NCBI GenBank assembly: GCA_002083615.1
Contig: MSXO01000012.1
Span: forward strand, 62,001-126,000
Origin: Proteobacteria bacterium ST_bin11
GTDB lineage: Bacteria; Pseudomonadota; Gammaproteobacteria; Methylococcales; Methylomonadaceae
Length of the DNA stretch: 64,000 bases
Direction: 5' to 3'
Positions 7,670 through 16,181 of the stretch are shown piece after piece. The position numbers and the translations under genes were made by a program. Position 1 is the stretch's first letter, and the number at the start of each line of letters is the position of its first letter. The notes under the pieces are model-generated. The model was given only the letters and a program-made list of their open reading frames with translations. It searched no databases and was not told the DNA's origin.

Positions 7670-10233
7670 ACAGTACATCGTTCGCCTTTCCCGAACCTCG
7701 ACGCAATTCGGTACTACTGAGTTACTTGAGTGAAGTATTGAAATGGCACGGCTACGTCCGCTTTCTGGGATTACCCCATCTGCAAGAAAATCCGGACGTT
7801 GCCATCGATCGGCTCTATGTCCAGCCACAAGTCAGCACCAGCCCGATTAGCGCCGACACTGCCCTGGAAAATTGGCCAAAAACTGAATCAGCACTCTCAG
7901 CCTTGGAGCGCGAACGTCGACTAGTGCTACTTGGCGACCCAGGCAGCGGTAAAACGACTTTAATCAACTGGCTGGCCTGGAGCTTTGCCAGCCAAATCGA
8001 TGATCGTTGGTGCCAGCGCATGGGACCCTTAGTCCCAATACCTTTTGTCTTGCGCGAGCTGCATTTAAGCTCTGTAAACACCTTCGCCGGCTTGCTTCAG
8101 GCTTGGTTGCGCCACGGAGTTTCTGCCCCCCTGTCCGGTAATCCTGAAGTGTTGGATGGCCTTTTGGAAACGGGGCAAGCTTTAATACTGCTGGATGGCA
8201 TTGATGAAATAAGCGACCTGTCATTACGTAAACGCCTCCGCCATGCAGTGTGGGAGGGAATGCAGTTTTACCCTGATTGTGTTTGGTTGATGACTTCTCG
8301 CCTTGTAGGCTACGACGACATGCCATTTGATCGCATTACCGAAACACGAGACATCAATACGCTCAACCACTTCACCGATCCATTTGAAAGCAAACTCGTC
8401 GTTCGCCCCGACATACTCGCTAGGATGAGAGAAAATGGTAGCTTCCAAGCTCCTTGGTTTCCAAAATTGCTGTATTTGTCTCCGTTCAATGACTCGCAAA
8501 TCGAAGCTTTTGCGCATAACTGGTATGTCTTGCGCGAAACCAGCACGCTAGAGGCGGAGCGTAAAGCGCGAGAACTCATTTCGCGCATACGCGAAAACCC
8601 TTACACCCAACGCCTGGCCCGCACCCCCAACTTGCTGACAATGATGGCGTTGATCTATCGGGTATTAGCTAACTTGCCGCATGGCAAAGCCTTGCTTTAC
8701 GAGGAAATTGCCAAGGCCTATCTGCAATCGATAGACGAGCATCGCCGCCTGAACACCAGCCTGGATTTTCCATTGGAGCAAAAAAAGCGTTGGCTGGCTC
8801 ATGTCGGCTTCCAGTTACAACTGCGACGCAATGAAACTAACCAGGATGAAAAATCTGACCAGACAATACTGGCCGAAGAAAGCGAAGTATTGGCCTGGAT
8901 CAACAAAGCCATGGCAGACAGCAGCTATGCCGCAGACCCAGCCTTTGCAAGTGCCTATCTAAAACTGATCGGCGAGCGTAGTGGCCTGCTGTTACCGCGC
9001 GGCGAAGGCCGTTACGCCTTTATTCACTTGTCGTTCCAGGAATATTTTGCGGCCCTGTATTTGTCGGAGCTAATTATTAGTCCGGAATGGGCTGCCGAAG
9101 GCCATAGCGAAATCAATCCGGCAATTGATCGAGATTTTTTACGGAATATCGCCAACCAAACACAATGGGCCGAGACATTGGTATTCCTATTTGAAATATG
9201 TGCCAGCAAATATCCACGATGGACCAAGGCATTGTTCCGCGATTGTTTTTATTACGGTAACGATCTATTGGGATTTAACGACGAAGACAAACCAGAAAAA
9301 CAAAGCAAGTTACTTCCTGCTGCCCGTTTGTTGGTCAAATTGCTCCTAGATCCCCACTCAGGGTTATCAGAAGAAATCAGAAAAGACTCGGTTTATCGGT
9401 GCGTTGCTTTAGATGCCAACTGCAAGGAAGGGGATATTGTCGGTACTTTGTTATTTGCTGGCGAACCCGACAAGGAAACCGATCTAGCAGGACAAATTAC
9501 ACGGTGGGGCTCAGATTGGCTCAAAGAGCAAGCATCGATCCGTTCGTTGAAAATATCTGGAACCAACGTAAAAACCTTAACGCCTTTAATCGGGAATAAG
9601 AATCTGGCAGTCCTATGGCTTGACAATGTTTCTATCAGAGATTTTAGCCCTTTATCCACAACCCCAAAACTGAGGGTAATGCTCATCCGACAGGAAGATC
9701 TGGATTCGATTGATTTCTTATGCGCATTACCCAGTCTCCAAATTCTATCAGTCCGTTCAAGGCAACTTGAAGACATAAATCCACTCATCAATCTGAAACA
9801 ATTAATTCAGCTTGGATTGGGCTGCCCAACAGTTATCGATCTAAGCCCTTTAACCCAATTAACTGAGTTAAGTAGTCTAGACCTAATAGGCTGTAAGTCT
9901 GTCAAAAACCTGTTGCAACTTCAAACGCTAACCCAACTCCGTACTTTGGTTTTGCACGGTACCTCTATCGAAGACTTAACCCCACTAAGCAAGTTGCGCG
10001 AACTCCGAGAGCTTAGCATTAGAGCAACTCCCGTTTCCGATCTGAATTCATTAACTGGACTTACTGAAATTATCAAGCTTGATATCAGTGAAACTCAAGT
10101 GAGCAATCTCACCCCACTTGCCAACTTGCCAAACCTCAAATTTCTGGACGTAAGCGGTACGCCGATTGAAGACTTCTCGCCTTTGGCACATCGCGAAGAC
10201 TTGGAAATAAAAGGCATGCCGACTTATGACTAG
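7666..10233 (+). CDS. NACHT NTPase with C-terminal leucine-rich repeats
   Basis: An 855-residue STAND NTPase. A short N-terminal helical region (about 1-75) leads into NACHT: Walker A LLGDPGSGKTTL (P-loop 90-97), Walker B ALILLDGIDEIS (about 168-178), and the classic C-terminal motif FIHLSFQEYFAALYL. From about residue 620 to the end are internalin-like repeats of roughly 22 residues (for example LPNLKFLDVSGTPIEDFSPL). The layout matches NLR-like proteins, with NACHT as switch and LRR as sensor; several bacterial NACHT proteins defend against phage. No obvious effector domain (nuclease, TIR, pore) is seen. An ATG at 7657 is also possible, but 7666 forms an ATGA overlap with the KAP stop, implying coupled translation. 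Confidence 0.9.
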   Translation: MNSTSFAFPEPRRNSVLLSYLSEVLKWHGYVRFLGLPHLQENPDVAIDRLYVQPQVSTSPISADTALENWPKTESALSALERERRLVLLGDPGSGKTTLINWLAWSFASQIDDRWCQRMGPLVPIPFVLRELHLSSVNTFAGLLQAWLRHGVSAPLSGNPEVLDGLLETGQALILLDGIDEISDLSLRKRLRHAVWEGMQFYPDCVWLMTSRLVGYDDMPFDRITETRDINTLNHFTDPFESKLVVRPDILARMRENGSFQAPWFPKLLYLSPFNDSQIEAFAHNWYVLRETSTLEAERKARELISRIRENPYTQRLARTPNLLTMMALIYRVLANLPHGKALLYEEIAKAYLQSIDEHRRLNTSLDFPLEQKKRWLAHVGFQLQLRRNETNQDEKSDQTILAEESEVLAWINKAMADSSYAADPAFASAYLKLIGERSGLLLPRGEGRYAFIHLSFQEYFAALYLSELIISPEWAAEGHSEINPAIDRDFLRNIANQTQWAETLVFLFEICASKYPRWTKALFRDCFYYGNDLLGFNDEDKPEKQSKLLPAARLLVKLLLDPHSGLSEEIRKDSVYRCVALDANCKEGDIVGTLLFAGEPDKETDLAGQITRWGSDWLKEQASIRSLKISGTNVKTLTPLIGNKNLAVLWLDNVSIRDFSPLSTTPKLRVMLIRQEDLDSIDFLCALPSLQILSVRSRQLEDINPLINLKQLIQLGLGCPTVIDLSPLTQLTELSSLDLIGCKSVKNLLQLQTLTQLRTLVLHGTSIEDLTPLSKLRELRELSIRATPVSDLNSLTGLTEIIKLDISETQVSNLTPLANLPNLKFLDVSGTPIEDFSPLAHREDLEIKGMPTYD

Positions 10234-10293
10234 CTGGCTTGAGCGAATTTGACCTCACTCGCAAACCGGCCAACACTTCGCAGCGATAAAGCG

Positions 10294-10989
10294 ATGTTAA
10301 TGGCACATCCGCTCATTGACATACACAGCCACGCTGACCGCCCGTCAGTCGGCTGGCGGATTTTGAGCCTGGATATCAGCGCAGTTGTCGACGGCCAATA
10401 TTTGCAATCGGAAATAGTGGAGCCAAATCGCCATGTCAGCATCGGCATCCACCCCTGGTTCATAGCGCGTCAACCGCTTGAACAGTCGTGGCAAGTACTA
10501 GAAACCCTCTGCATCGATCCGCAAGTCTTAGCCATCGGCGAATGCGGCCTGGATCGCTGCATAGACACCCCACTGACGACACAAAGCGAAGTCTTTAGCC
10601 GGCAAATCGAACTCTCGGAACGTATCGAAAAACCGCTTATCATTCATTGCGTCCGCGCTTTTGACGAACTATTGGCGTTACGCAAAGCCTTTAAACCGAC
10701 CCAGCCCTGGATTGTCCATGGCTTTACCGGCAAGCCGGCACTCGCGCAACAACTAATCAATCACGGTTGTTACCTGTCATTCGGCAAAGCCCTGCTCAAG
10801 CCAGATAGCCCAGCCTGTCAAACCCTACCAACCATCCCGCTCGACCGGCTATTTCTGGAAACCGACGCTGCCGCCGACATTAGCATCGCGCAAATCTACA
10901 CGGCTGCGGCTAAAATACTCGGCTTCGACATCGGCGTGCTGAGCGCAGAACTTCACCGTAACTTTACCCGCGTGTTTTTACATGACTGA
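10294..10989 (+). CDS. TatD-family metal-dependent hydrolase
   Basis: About 231 residues. The N-terminal IDIHSHAD is the metal-binding HxH motif; IGECGLD (conserved Glu), IIHCVRAFDELL, VHGFTG and FLETDAAAD follow in the TatD order. TatD proteins are TIM-barrel metal-dependent nucleases, but this short form is of unproven substrate. The frame is open from a TTG at 10249, but the ATG pair at 10294/10300 sits just before the conserved region. It overlaps tcdA by 8 bp and starts 60 bp after the NACHT stop, so it belongs with tcdA; any link with the NACHT gene is only positional. Confidence 0.85.
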   Translation: MLMAHPLIDIHSHADRPSVGWRILSLDISAVVDGQYLQSEIVEPNRHVSIGIHPWFIARQPLEQSWQVLETLCIDPQVLAIGECGLDRCIDTPLTTQSEVFSRQIELSERIEKPLIIHCVRAFDELLALRKAFKPTQPWIVHGFTGKPALAQQLINHGCYLSFGKALLKPDSPACQTLPTIPLDRLFLETDAAADISIAQIYTAAAKILGFDIGVLSAELHRNFTRVFLHD

Positions 10990-11725
10990 TTTAAGCTGGC
11001 TGTCCCGCACCGAACTACTGATCGGCAAACCCAAACTCGACAAGCTACAGCAATCTCATGTGTTAGTGGTTGGCATGGGCGGCGTGGGCTCGTTTGCCGC
11101 CGAGTTTATCTGCCGGGCCGGCGTTGGCGAAATGACCATCGTCGATGGCGACGTGGTCGATCCCAGCAACCGCAACCGGCAGTTGCCGGCGCTATCGACG
11201 ACGCACGGCCAGTCCAAGGCTGACATCATGGGTGAGCGCTTATTGGCGATCAATCCGGATTTGAAACTGACCATCAAACGCGAATTCATCACCCCCGATA
11301 CTGCCGACGAGCTATTGAGCCAGCATTACGACTACGTGGTAGACGCCATCGATAGCTTGACCCCGAAAATCACGTTGATCCGCGCCGCCAAAGCCCGCAA
11401 CATGAAAATCGTTAGCTCCATGGGCGCCGGCGGCAAGATGGACCCGACCCATTTGAAAGTTGTGGACATCTCCAAAACCTATAACTGCCCGTTTGCCCAA
11501 TTCATCCGCACCCGTCTGCGCAAACATGGTATCAGCCGTGGTGTGAAAGTAGTGTTTTCACCGGAAGTGGTCATTAAAGATTCGTTGATGTTTACCGATG
11601 GCAGCAATTATAAAAAATCCGCTTACGGCACCATTTCCTATTTACCGGCGGCGTTCGGCGGTGTCTGCGCTTCGGTGGTAATCCGCAATTTGATTCACGA
11701 CCCCGCGCACTCAACCCACGACTAA
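10982..11725 (+). CDS. tcdA: tRNA threonylcarbamoyladenosine dehydratase TcdA
   Basis: A 247-residue E1-like (ThiF/MoeB) enzyme with the nucleotide-binding VLVVGMGGVGSFAAEFICRAG, IVDGDVVDPSNRNRQ, and the TcdA signature SSMGAGGKMDPT. TcdA uses ATP to cyclise t6A37 of ANN-decoding tRNAs to ct6A. TsaE, which takes part in making the t6A precursor, is encoded at 19743-20213. The start overlaps the TatD-like gene by 8 bp. Confidence 0.93.
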   Translation: MTDLSWLSRTELLIGKPKLDKLQQSHVLVVGMGGVGSFAAEFICRAGVGEMTIVDGDVVDPSNRNRQLPALSTTHGQSKADIMGERLLAINPDLKLTIKREFITPDTADELLSQHYDYVVDAIDSLTPKITLIRAAKARNMKIVSSMGAGGKMDPTHLKVVDISKTYNCPFAQFIRTRLRKHGISRGVKVVFSPEVVIKDSLMFTDGSNYKKSAYGTISYLPAAFGGVCASVVIRNLIHDPAHSTHD

Positions 11726-11729
11726 CATC

Positions 11730-12131
11730 ATGACTAAATCACCCTCCCGCCCAGCGGATTCGCTGCTGGTTAATCCAGGCCAAAGCGCGCGTTTGCAGGA
11801 GATGCGGCAGCGCGCGGCGTCGGCAAATCAGCCGCCTCCCGCGCCTACTCAGGCCAATTTAAAAGCGAAGGATGAAAATTTAAGCCCGGAACTTGCCTTG
11901 GCGAGAGACTTAATCGACCAACGCTTATCTAAAATTCTGGCGGCACTGCCGGTTGGCAAACAGCGGCGCTTGTTCAAAATTCGCTATGGCATGGAACCCG
12001 ATCAAATCAGAGAATTAGCAATAAAACAGATATTCGCCGTGCTCGAAATCAATCACCCGCAATTCAATAATCTATCGGCTAACATGAAGCGAGTCGCCGA
12101 TCTGAATTATAATGGTCAGCCTTCAAACTAA
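11730..12131 (+). CDS. Hypothetical protein
   Basis: A 133-residue soluble protein starting 4 bp after tcdA, hence probably co-transcribed. The first 60 residues are Pro/Ala/Gln-rich and look disordered. The C-terminal half is predicted helical and basic (LARDLIDQRLSKILAALPVGKQRRLFKIRYG). No recognised domain, signal peptide or catalytic motif. Context suggests a housekeeping role, but no function can be assigned. Confidence 0.7.
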   Translation: MTKSPSRPADSLLVNPGQSARLQEMRQRAASANQPPPAPTQANLKAKDENLSPELALARDLIDQRLSKILAALPVGKQRRLFKIRYGMEPDQIRELAIKQIFAVLEINHPQFNNLSANMKRVADLNYNGQPSN

Positions 12132-12187
12132 TCTGGTCGTTTACTTTGCCTCACGCTCAGTCGTCCCGTTCCTCGATTTCCGCTACG

Positions 12188-13105
12188 ATGTACACCCTAG
12201 AACCCAATCAAGATTACCGCGACCAAAGCCTGCGCGATAACGCCGAATTATCCAGCACCGAACTGCAAGCCGACGCCGCCAAACATTACGACGACTGCTA
12301 TAACGATTATCTGGTGGCATGGTGCAACCGCGACAACCTTGCATTGCATTACGGCTATTGGGACGAAGCTAAGCCGTATGACCAACATCAAGCGCTGCTG
12401 AACAAAAACCAGGTTCTTTATGATAAAGCCGGCATTCAAGCCAGCGAAAAAGTGTTGGATGCCGGCTGCGGGATCGGCGGCAGCACCATCTGGATGGCTA
12501 AAGAGCATGGCAACCAGGTTACCGGCATCACCATCAGCGCCAAGCAGGCCACTTACGCCCGCCAACACGCTAAACGCCACGGCGTGTCAGAATTAGTTGA
12601 TTTTCAAGTGGCGGATTTTTGTGCCACGCCCTTCCCCGATGCCTCGTTTGATGTGGTCTGGGCCTTGGAAAGCTCGTGCCATGCTTTACACAAAGGCGAC
12701 TTTTTACGTGAAGCTTGGCGAGTGTTGCGCCCAGGCGGCAGAATTGTAGTTTGCGATGGCTTTGTGTTGCAAAGGCAGTTTAACCAACAGCAATGGCAGG
12801 CGGTGGTGACCTGCCTGAATGGCTGGGCCGTGCCGAATCTGTGTGCACGCGATGAGTTCACTGGTCTGTTGGAGCTGCAAGGTTTTCAGGCCATCACTTG
12901 CCACGACATCACCGCAGAAACCCGGGCATCCGTCGAACACATGTTTAAAGTAGCGAAACGCTTGAAACCGGTACAAACTATCAGCCAATGGCTGGGGTTG
13001 CGTTCAAAGGCGCAAACCGCCAATTATTTAGTGGGTTTGGCACAGCATCAGTTATTTACCGAAAAACTGACCGAATATTGCATATTTACCGCGCAAAAGG
13101 CTTAA
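12188..13105 (+). CDS. Class I SAM-dependent methyltransferase
   Basis: About 305 residues from the ATG at 12188; an in-frame TTG at 12146 would add 14 residues. Motif I is VLDAGCGIGGSTIWMAKEHG, followed by ITISAKQATYARQHA, DFCATPFPDASFDVVWALES and EAWRVLRPGGRIVVCDGF, a complete Rossmann-type SAM fold. The N-terminal NLALHYGYWDEA and the overall layout resemble tocopherol/sterol C-methyltransferase-like small-molecule enzymes, but the substrate cannot be told. A lipoprotein gene follows after 5 bp. Confidence 0.85.
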   Translation: MYTLEPNQDYRDQSLRDNAELSSTELQADAAKHYDDCYNDYLVAWCNRDNLALHYGYWDEAKPYDQHQALLNKNQVLYDKAGIQASEKVLDAGCGIGGSTIWMAKEHGNQVTGITISAKQATYARQHAKRHGVSELVDFQVADFCATPFPDASFDVVWALESSCHALHKGDFLREAWRVLRPGGRIVVCDGFVLQRQFNQQQWQAVVTCLNGWAVPNLCARDEFTGLLELQGFQAITCHDITAETRASVEHMFKVAKRLKPVQTISQWLGLRSKAQTANYLVGLAQHQLFTEKLTEYCIFTAQKA

Positions 13106-13110
13106 ACAAG

Positions 13111-13512
13111 ATGCCGATGGTTCTACCGCGTTTGAAGTTTCTAACCCTGTTTGCACTTTTGGGCTGCGGCGTAATCGGCTGCGCCAGTGCGCCGGCTAAT
13201 AGTCACCAAGACAGCTTTGCCGACTACGCTGAATCGGTATTTCGCCACCAGAGCACGGTATTGAGTCGGTTGATGATGCTCAGTGAAGCCGAACAGTTGC
13301 CGGACAATGATATTTTCCAAGACACAGAACAGGCGATGCACGACGCCTGCCATTACTTGAACGAATACGCGGAACGTGAAGGCGATGGTGAAAGCATGAG
13401 CTTGCGCTTTAAAGCCAAGGTACAAGCCAGTATCGAGAGTTGCGATGCAAGTATTCAAAAGATGGAAGCTTTGTTAACAAAGATCGATCAATACCCGCTG
13501 CCCAATCCCTAA
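13111..13512 (+). CDS. Putative lipoprotein of unknown function
   Basis: From the ATG at 13111 the product has 133 residues with a signal peptide (MPMVLPRLKFLTLFALLGCG) and a lipobox at VIGC, so it is probably anchored through that cysteine. The mature part is helical and acidic (MMLSEAEQLPDNDIFQDTEQAMHDACHYL), with several Cys residues. The frame is open from 12988 inside the methyltransferase gene, but that start removes the signal peptide from the N-terminus. It converges with nspC and overlaps it by 4 bp. Confidence 0.75.
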   Translation: MPMVLPRLKFLTLFALLGCGVIGCASAPANSHQDSFADYAESVFRHQSTVLSRLMMLSEAEQLPDNDIFQDTEQAMHDACHYLNEYAEREGDGESMSLRFKAKVQASIESCDASIQKMEALLTKIDQYPLPNP

Positions 13513-14654
13513 TAGGTATCGTTGCTATACCATTGTTGGTGATAATCGGCAAATTCGTAGCGTTTTAGCAGGCTTGCTTGAGCCTGGTTTAAGCCGTAAA
13601 TATCGGGTAAGTTGTAACCGTTGAAACGGTTGGCTTTGATCAGTGAGTAGGCCCCCACATCGGCAAACACCAGCTTATCCCCCACCTCCGGGACTTGCTC
13701 GAATCTGTATTCCCCAAATACATCGCCGGCCAAACAGGTCGACCCCGCCAAAATCGCCGTAGAGCTACCGCGAATATCTTCTTCAAGCAAGCGCGGCCTG
13801 CTCTGATATTCAAACACTTCCGGGTTATGATTGACCGAGGTATCCAAGATCAATACAGGTTTGCCGTCGCTGACGAAGCGATCCATTACGCTAGTCAGCA
13901 AATAACCGGCATTGCCGACCAAAGCTTTACCCGGCTCCAGATAGACATCCACGCCAAACTCGGCGCGCAAATCACAGAGCGTTGTGATCATCTGATGCTG
14001 ATCGGCAATGGCGTGATACAAATAACCGCCCCCCAGGTTCAGCCAGCGCAAATGCTTACTGCGTTTTAAAATTGGCCGCAGCTTTTCCAGCGTTTTTTGC
14101 AAGGGCAGAAAATCCTGGCCGGCGAACATCGTGTGAAAATGTAGGCCCTCTAAATCGCCAGGCAAACCGTCGGCAATAGCACCAATATCCACCCCCAGCT
14201 TGGAATGCAGCCGGCAGGGGTCGTAGCGCTGATCGCTGGCAATCGACAATTTGGGATTGACTCGCAAGCCCTGCGAATAAGCAGCGGCCAAGCCATGCAA
14301 GCGCTGATATTGGGATAATGAATTGAAACTGATGTGGCTGCAAAGCGCGCTAAGCTCAATAAACTCATCGGCACGTAAGCCCGGCGAGGTTAAATGCACA
14401 CTAACGCTAGCGCCTCCCAAAACTTCTCTGGCCAATCGGGCTTCAAACAAAGAACTGACCGAGATACCGTCAACTTGATCGGCTATCAAGCTCAGCAAAT
14501 GAGACAAAGGCAGCGCCTTCATCGAATATAAAACCTTACAAGCCGTAGCTTGCCGCAAAGCCTGCAAGGGCTGCAGATTGGCAAGCACTTGTTCCTCGTC
14601 CAACACAAAGGCTGGGGAACTTGGAATCTGCTGTTTCAAAGCAGCTAAGTTCAC
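13509..14654 (-). CDS. nspC: Carboxynorspermidine decarboxylase (NspC-like)
   Basis: A 381-residue PLP-dependent alanine-racemase-fold decarboxylase. The PLP lysine lies in CKVLYSMKALPLSHLL; RVNPKL, SKLGVDIG, LEGLHFHTMF, WLNLGGGYLYH, VYLEPGKALVGNAG and GSTCLAGDVFGEY follow the carboxy(nor)spermidine decarboxylase pattern. It makes spermidine or norspermidine from the carboxylated precursor. Its usual partner, carboxyspermidine dehydrogenase, is not in this window. The start overlaps the preceding cyclo-ligase gene by 4 bp (ATGA). Confidence 0.85.
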   Translation of the reverse strand: MNLAALKQQIPSSPAFVLDEEQVLANLQPLQALRQATACKVLYSMKALPLSHLLSLIADQVDGISVSSLFEARLAREVLGGASVSVHLTSPGLRADEFIELSALCSHISFNSLSQYQRLHGLAAAYSQGLRVNPKLSIASDQRYDPCRLHSKLGVDIGAIADGLPGDLEGLHFHTMFAGQDFLPLQKTLEKLRPILKRSKHLRWLNLGGGYLYHAIADQHQMITTLCDLRAEFGVDVYLEPGKALVGNAGYLLTSVMDRFVSDGKPVLILDTSVNHNPEVFEYQSRPRLLEEDIRGSSTAILAGSTCLAGDVFGEYRFEQVPEVGDKLVFADVGAYSLIKANRFNGYNLPDIYGLNQAQASLLKRYEFADYHQQWYSNDTY

Positions 14655-15250
14655 AGGCCAGGGCGCCTCAGGCCCGGATAAATGGTTCGCTCGGTAATCA
14701 CCAAATCCATAAATACGTCGTGCCCGTCCATCGCGACGTCCGGCAATAATTGCGCTTCATAGCAAATCGCCGCCAATACAGTATCCGAACGGACATTTTG
14801 CAGTAGGCGGTCGTAATAACCGGCACCGTAACCCAAGCGCCCACCTTGCTTGTCAAACGCTACGCCTGGCACGATAACTAGATCCAACTCTGCAGCGTTC
14901 ACTTGTTTGGCCGGCTCTAGCCAGCGCTGGCGAGGCGGTTCCAGAATATTCCACATGCCGGCCTGCAACTCTTCTATGGCTTGCAGATGCCACAAACCCA
15001 ATTGCTTTTGGCCTTCCGCATCGACCGTGCAATACGGCACCACGATGCGCTTGTCGCTGCCTAGTTCAGCGACAACTGTTGATAAAGTCTGCACTTCGGA
15101 ACGGCAGTGCAAATACCACATCACGGTCCGGGCGGCTTGGTACCAGGATTACTGGAGTATCTGGCGGCAGATCTCGGCGCTGACCGCGTCCTTGTCGGCT
15201 TGCGCATTCCGAGCCGCATAAGCGATTTGGCGCTGCTCAGTTTTATCCAT
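14651..15250 (-). pseudogene. 5-formyltetrahydrofolate cyclo-ligase with an in-frame stop codon
   Basis: From the ATG at 15250 the frame reads MDKTEQRQIAYAARNAQ... and meets TAA at 15151-15149 (codon 34), then continues in the same frame through SWYQAARTVMWYLHCRSEVQ to the end at 14651. The downstream part has the family's LVIVPGVAFDKQGGRLGYG and YYDRLLQ motifs. Full length would be about 199 residues. A GTG/ATG pair at 15124/15121 could restart translation (157 residues), but the N-terminal basic residues normally used for ATP binding would be missing. The enzyme recycles 5-formyl-THF to methenyl-THF. It overlaps the miaA stop by 8 bp and nspC by 4 bp. A single C-to-T change (CAA to TAA) or a base-call error would explain the stop. 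Confidence 0.8.
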
Positions 15251-16181
15251 TTGCACGGCAATATTCCAAGGCTTGTTCAAGCAGGTAGGCAGAACCACTG
15301 AGCAACTGATGGGCATCTTGCTCTTTGCGTAACCAGGTAAATTGGCGCTTAGCCAATTGGCGGGTAGCGATGACGGCTTTCTCCCGCAGCGTTGCCAGGT
15401 CGTATTCGCCGTTGAGATAAGACCACGCTTGCCGGTAACCGACGCAGCGTATCGAAGGCATGCTTTCATCCAAATCGACGCGTTGCCATAACGCCTGGAC
15501 CTCGTCGAGAAAGCCTTGCGCCAGCATCTGATCGAAACGCTCGGCGATTTTCTCGTGTAAGGTACTACGTTGCTCCGGCGCGATGATCAACTTGATAAAC
15601 CGGTGCGACTGCTCGCCTTGCTGATCGGCAGCGAAAAAGCTGGATAAGGCTCGACCGCTGATTTCGTGCACTTCCAGTGCTCGTTGAATACGTTGCGGAT
15701 CATTGACGTGGATCCGTTCGGCGGCTTGCGGATCGACTTGCGCCAAGCGGGCATGCAACACCTCCTTACCCAAGTCTTGCAATTCCTGATCTAATCGCTG
15801 GCGTATCTCTGGATCGGCTTCAGGCAATTGCGCCAAACCCTGCGTCAAGGCGCTGAAGTACAACATGGTGCCGCCGACCAGCAATGGCAATTTGCCGCGC
15901 GCCGAAATATCCGCCATCAAATCCAACGCTCGATTGCGGAATTGGCCGGTGGAAAACGCTTCGCTGGGGTCAAGAATATCAAGCAAATGATGCGGAACAC
16001 CACCGCGTTCGGCCAGGGTGGGTTTAGCCGTGCCAATGTCCATGCCTTTGTAGACCAAAGCAGAATCGACACTGATAATCTCGGCGTTCAAGGCTTGCGC
16101 CATGGCTACGCCTAGCGCGGTTTTGCCAGATGCGGTCGGGCCCATCAGTAAGACGGCCGACGGTTTTTGCAATTCGCTCAT
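15243..16181 (-). CDS. miaA: tRNA dimethylallyltransferase MiaA
   Basis: A 312-residue enzyme with the P-loop LLMGPTASGKTALGVAMA, the catalytic IISVDSALVYKGMDIGTAKP, LLVGGTMLYFSAL, and the tRNA-binding region (RIQRALEVHEISG; CVGYRQAWSYLNGEYD). It transfers dimethylallyl to N6 of A37 in tRNAs reading U-initial codons. It lies directly after mutL (adjacent stop and start), the usual order, but hfq is not downstream here. Confidence 0.95.
   Translation of the reverse strand: MSELQKPSAVLLMGPTASGKTALGVAMAQALNAEIISVDSALVYKGMDIGTAKPTLAERGGVPHHLLDILDPSEAFSTGQFRNRALDLMADISARGKLPLLVGGTMLYFSALTQGLAQLPEADPEIRQRLDQELQDLGKEVLHARLAQVDPQAAERIHVNDPQRIQRALEVHEISGRALSSFFAADQQGEQSHRFIKLIIAPEQRSTLHEKIAERFDQMLAQGFLDEVQALWQRVDLDESMPSIRCVGYRQAWSYLNGEYDLATLREKAVIATRQLAKRQFTWLRKEQDAHQLLSGSAYLLEQALEYCRANG

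Noticed and set aside
10249..10293. TTG start for the TatD-like gene
   Set aside because: Adds 15 residues unlike the family; the ATG at 10294 directly precedes the conserved core.
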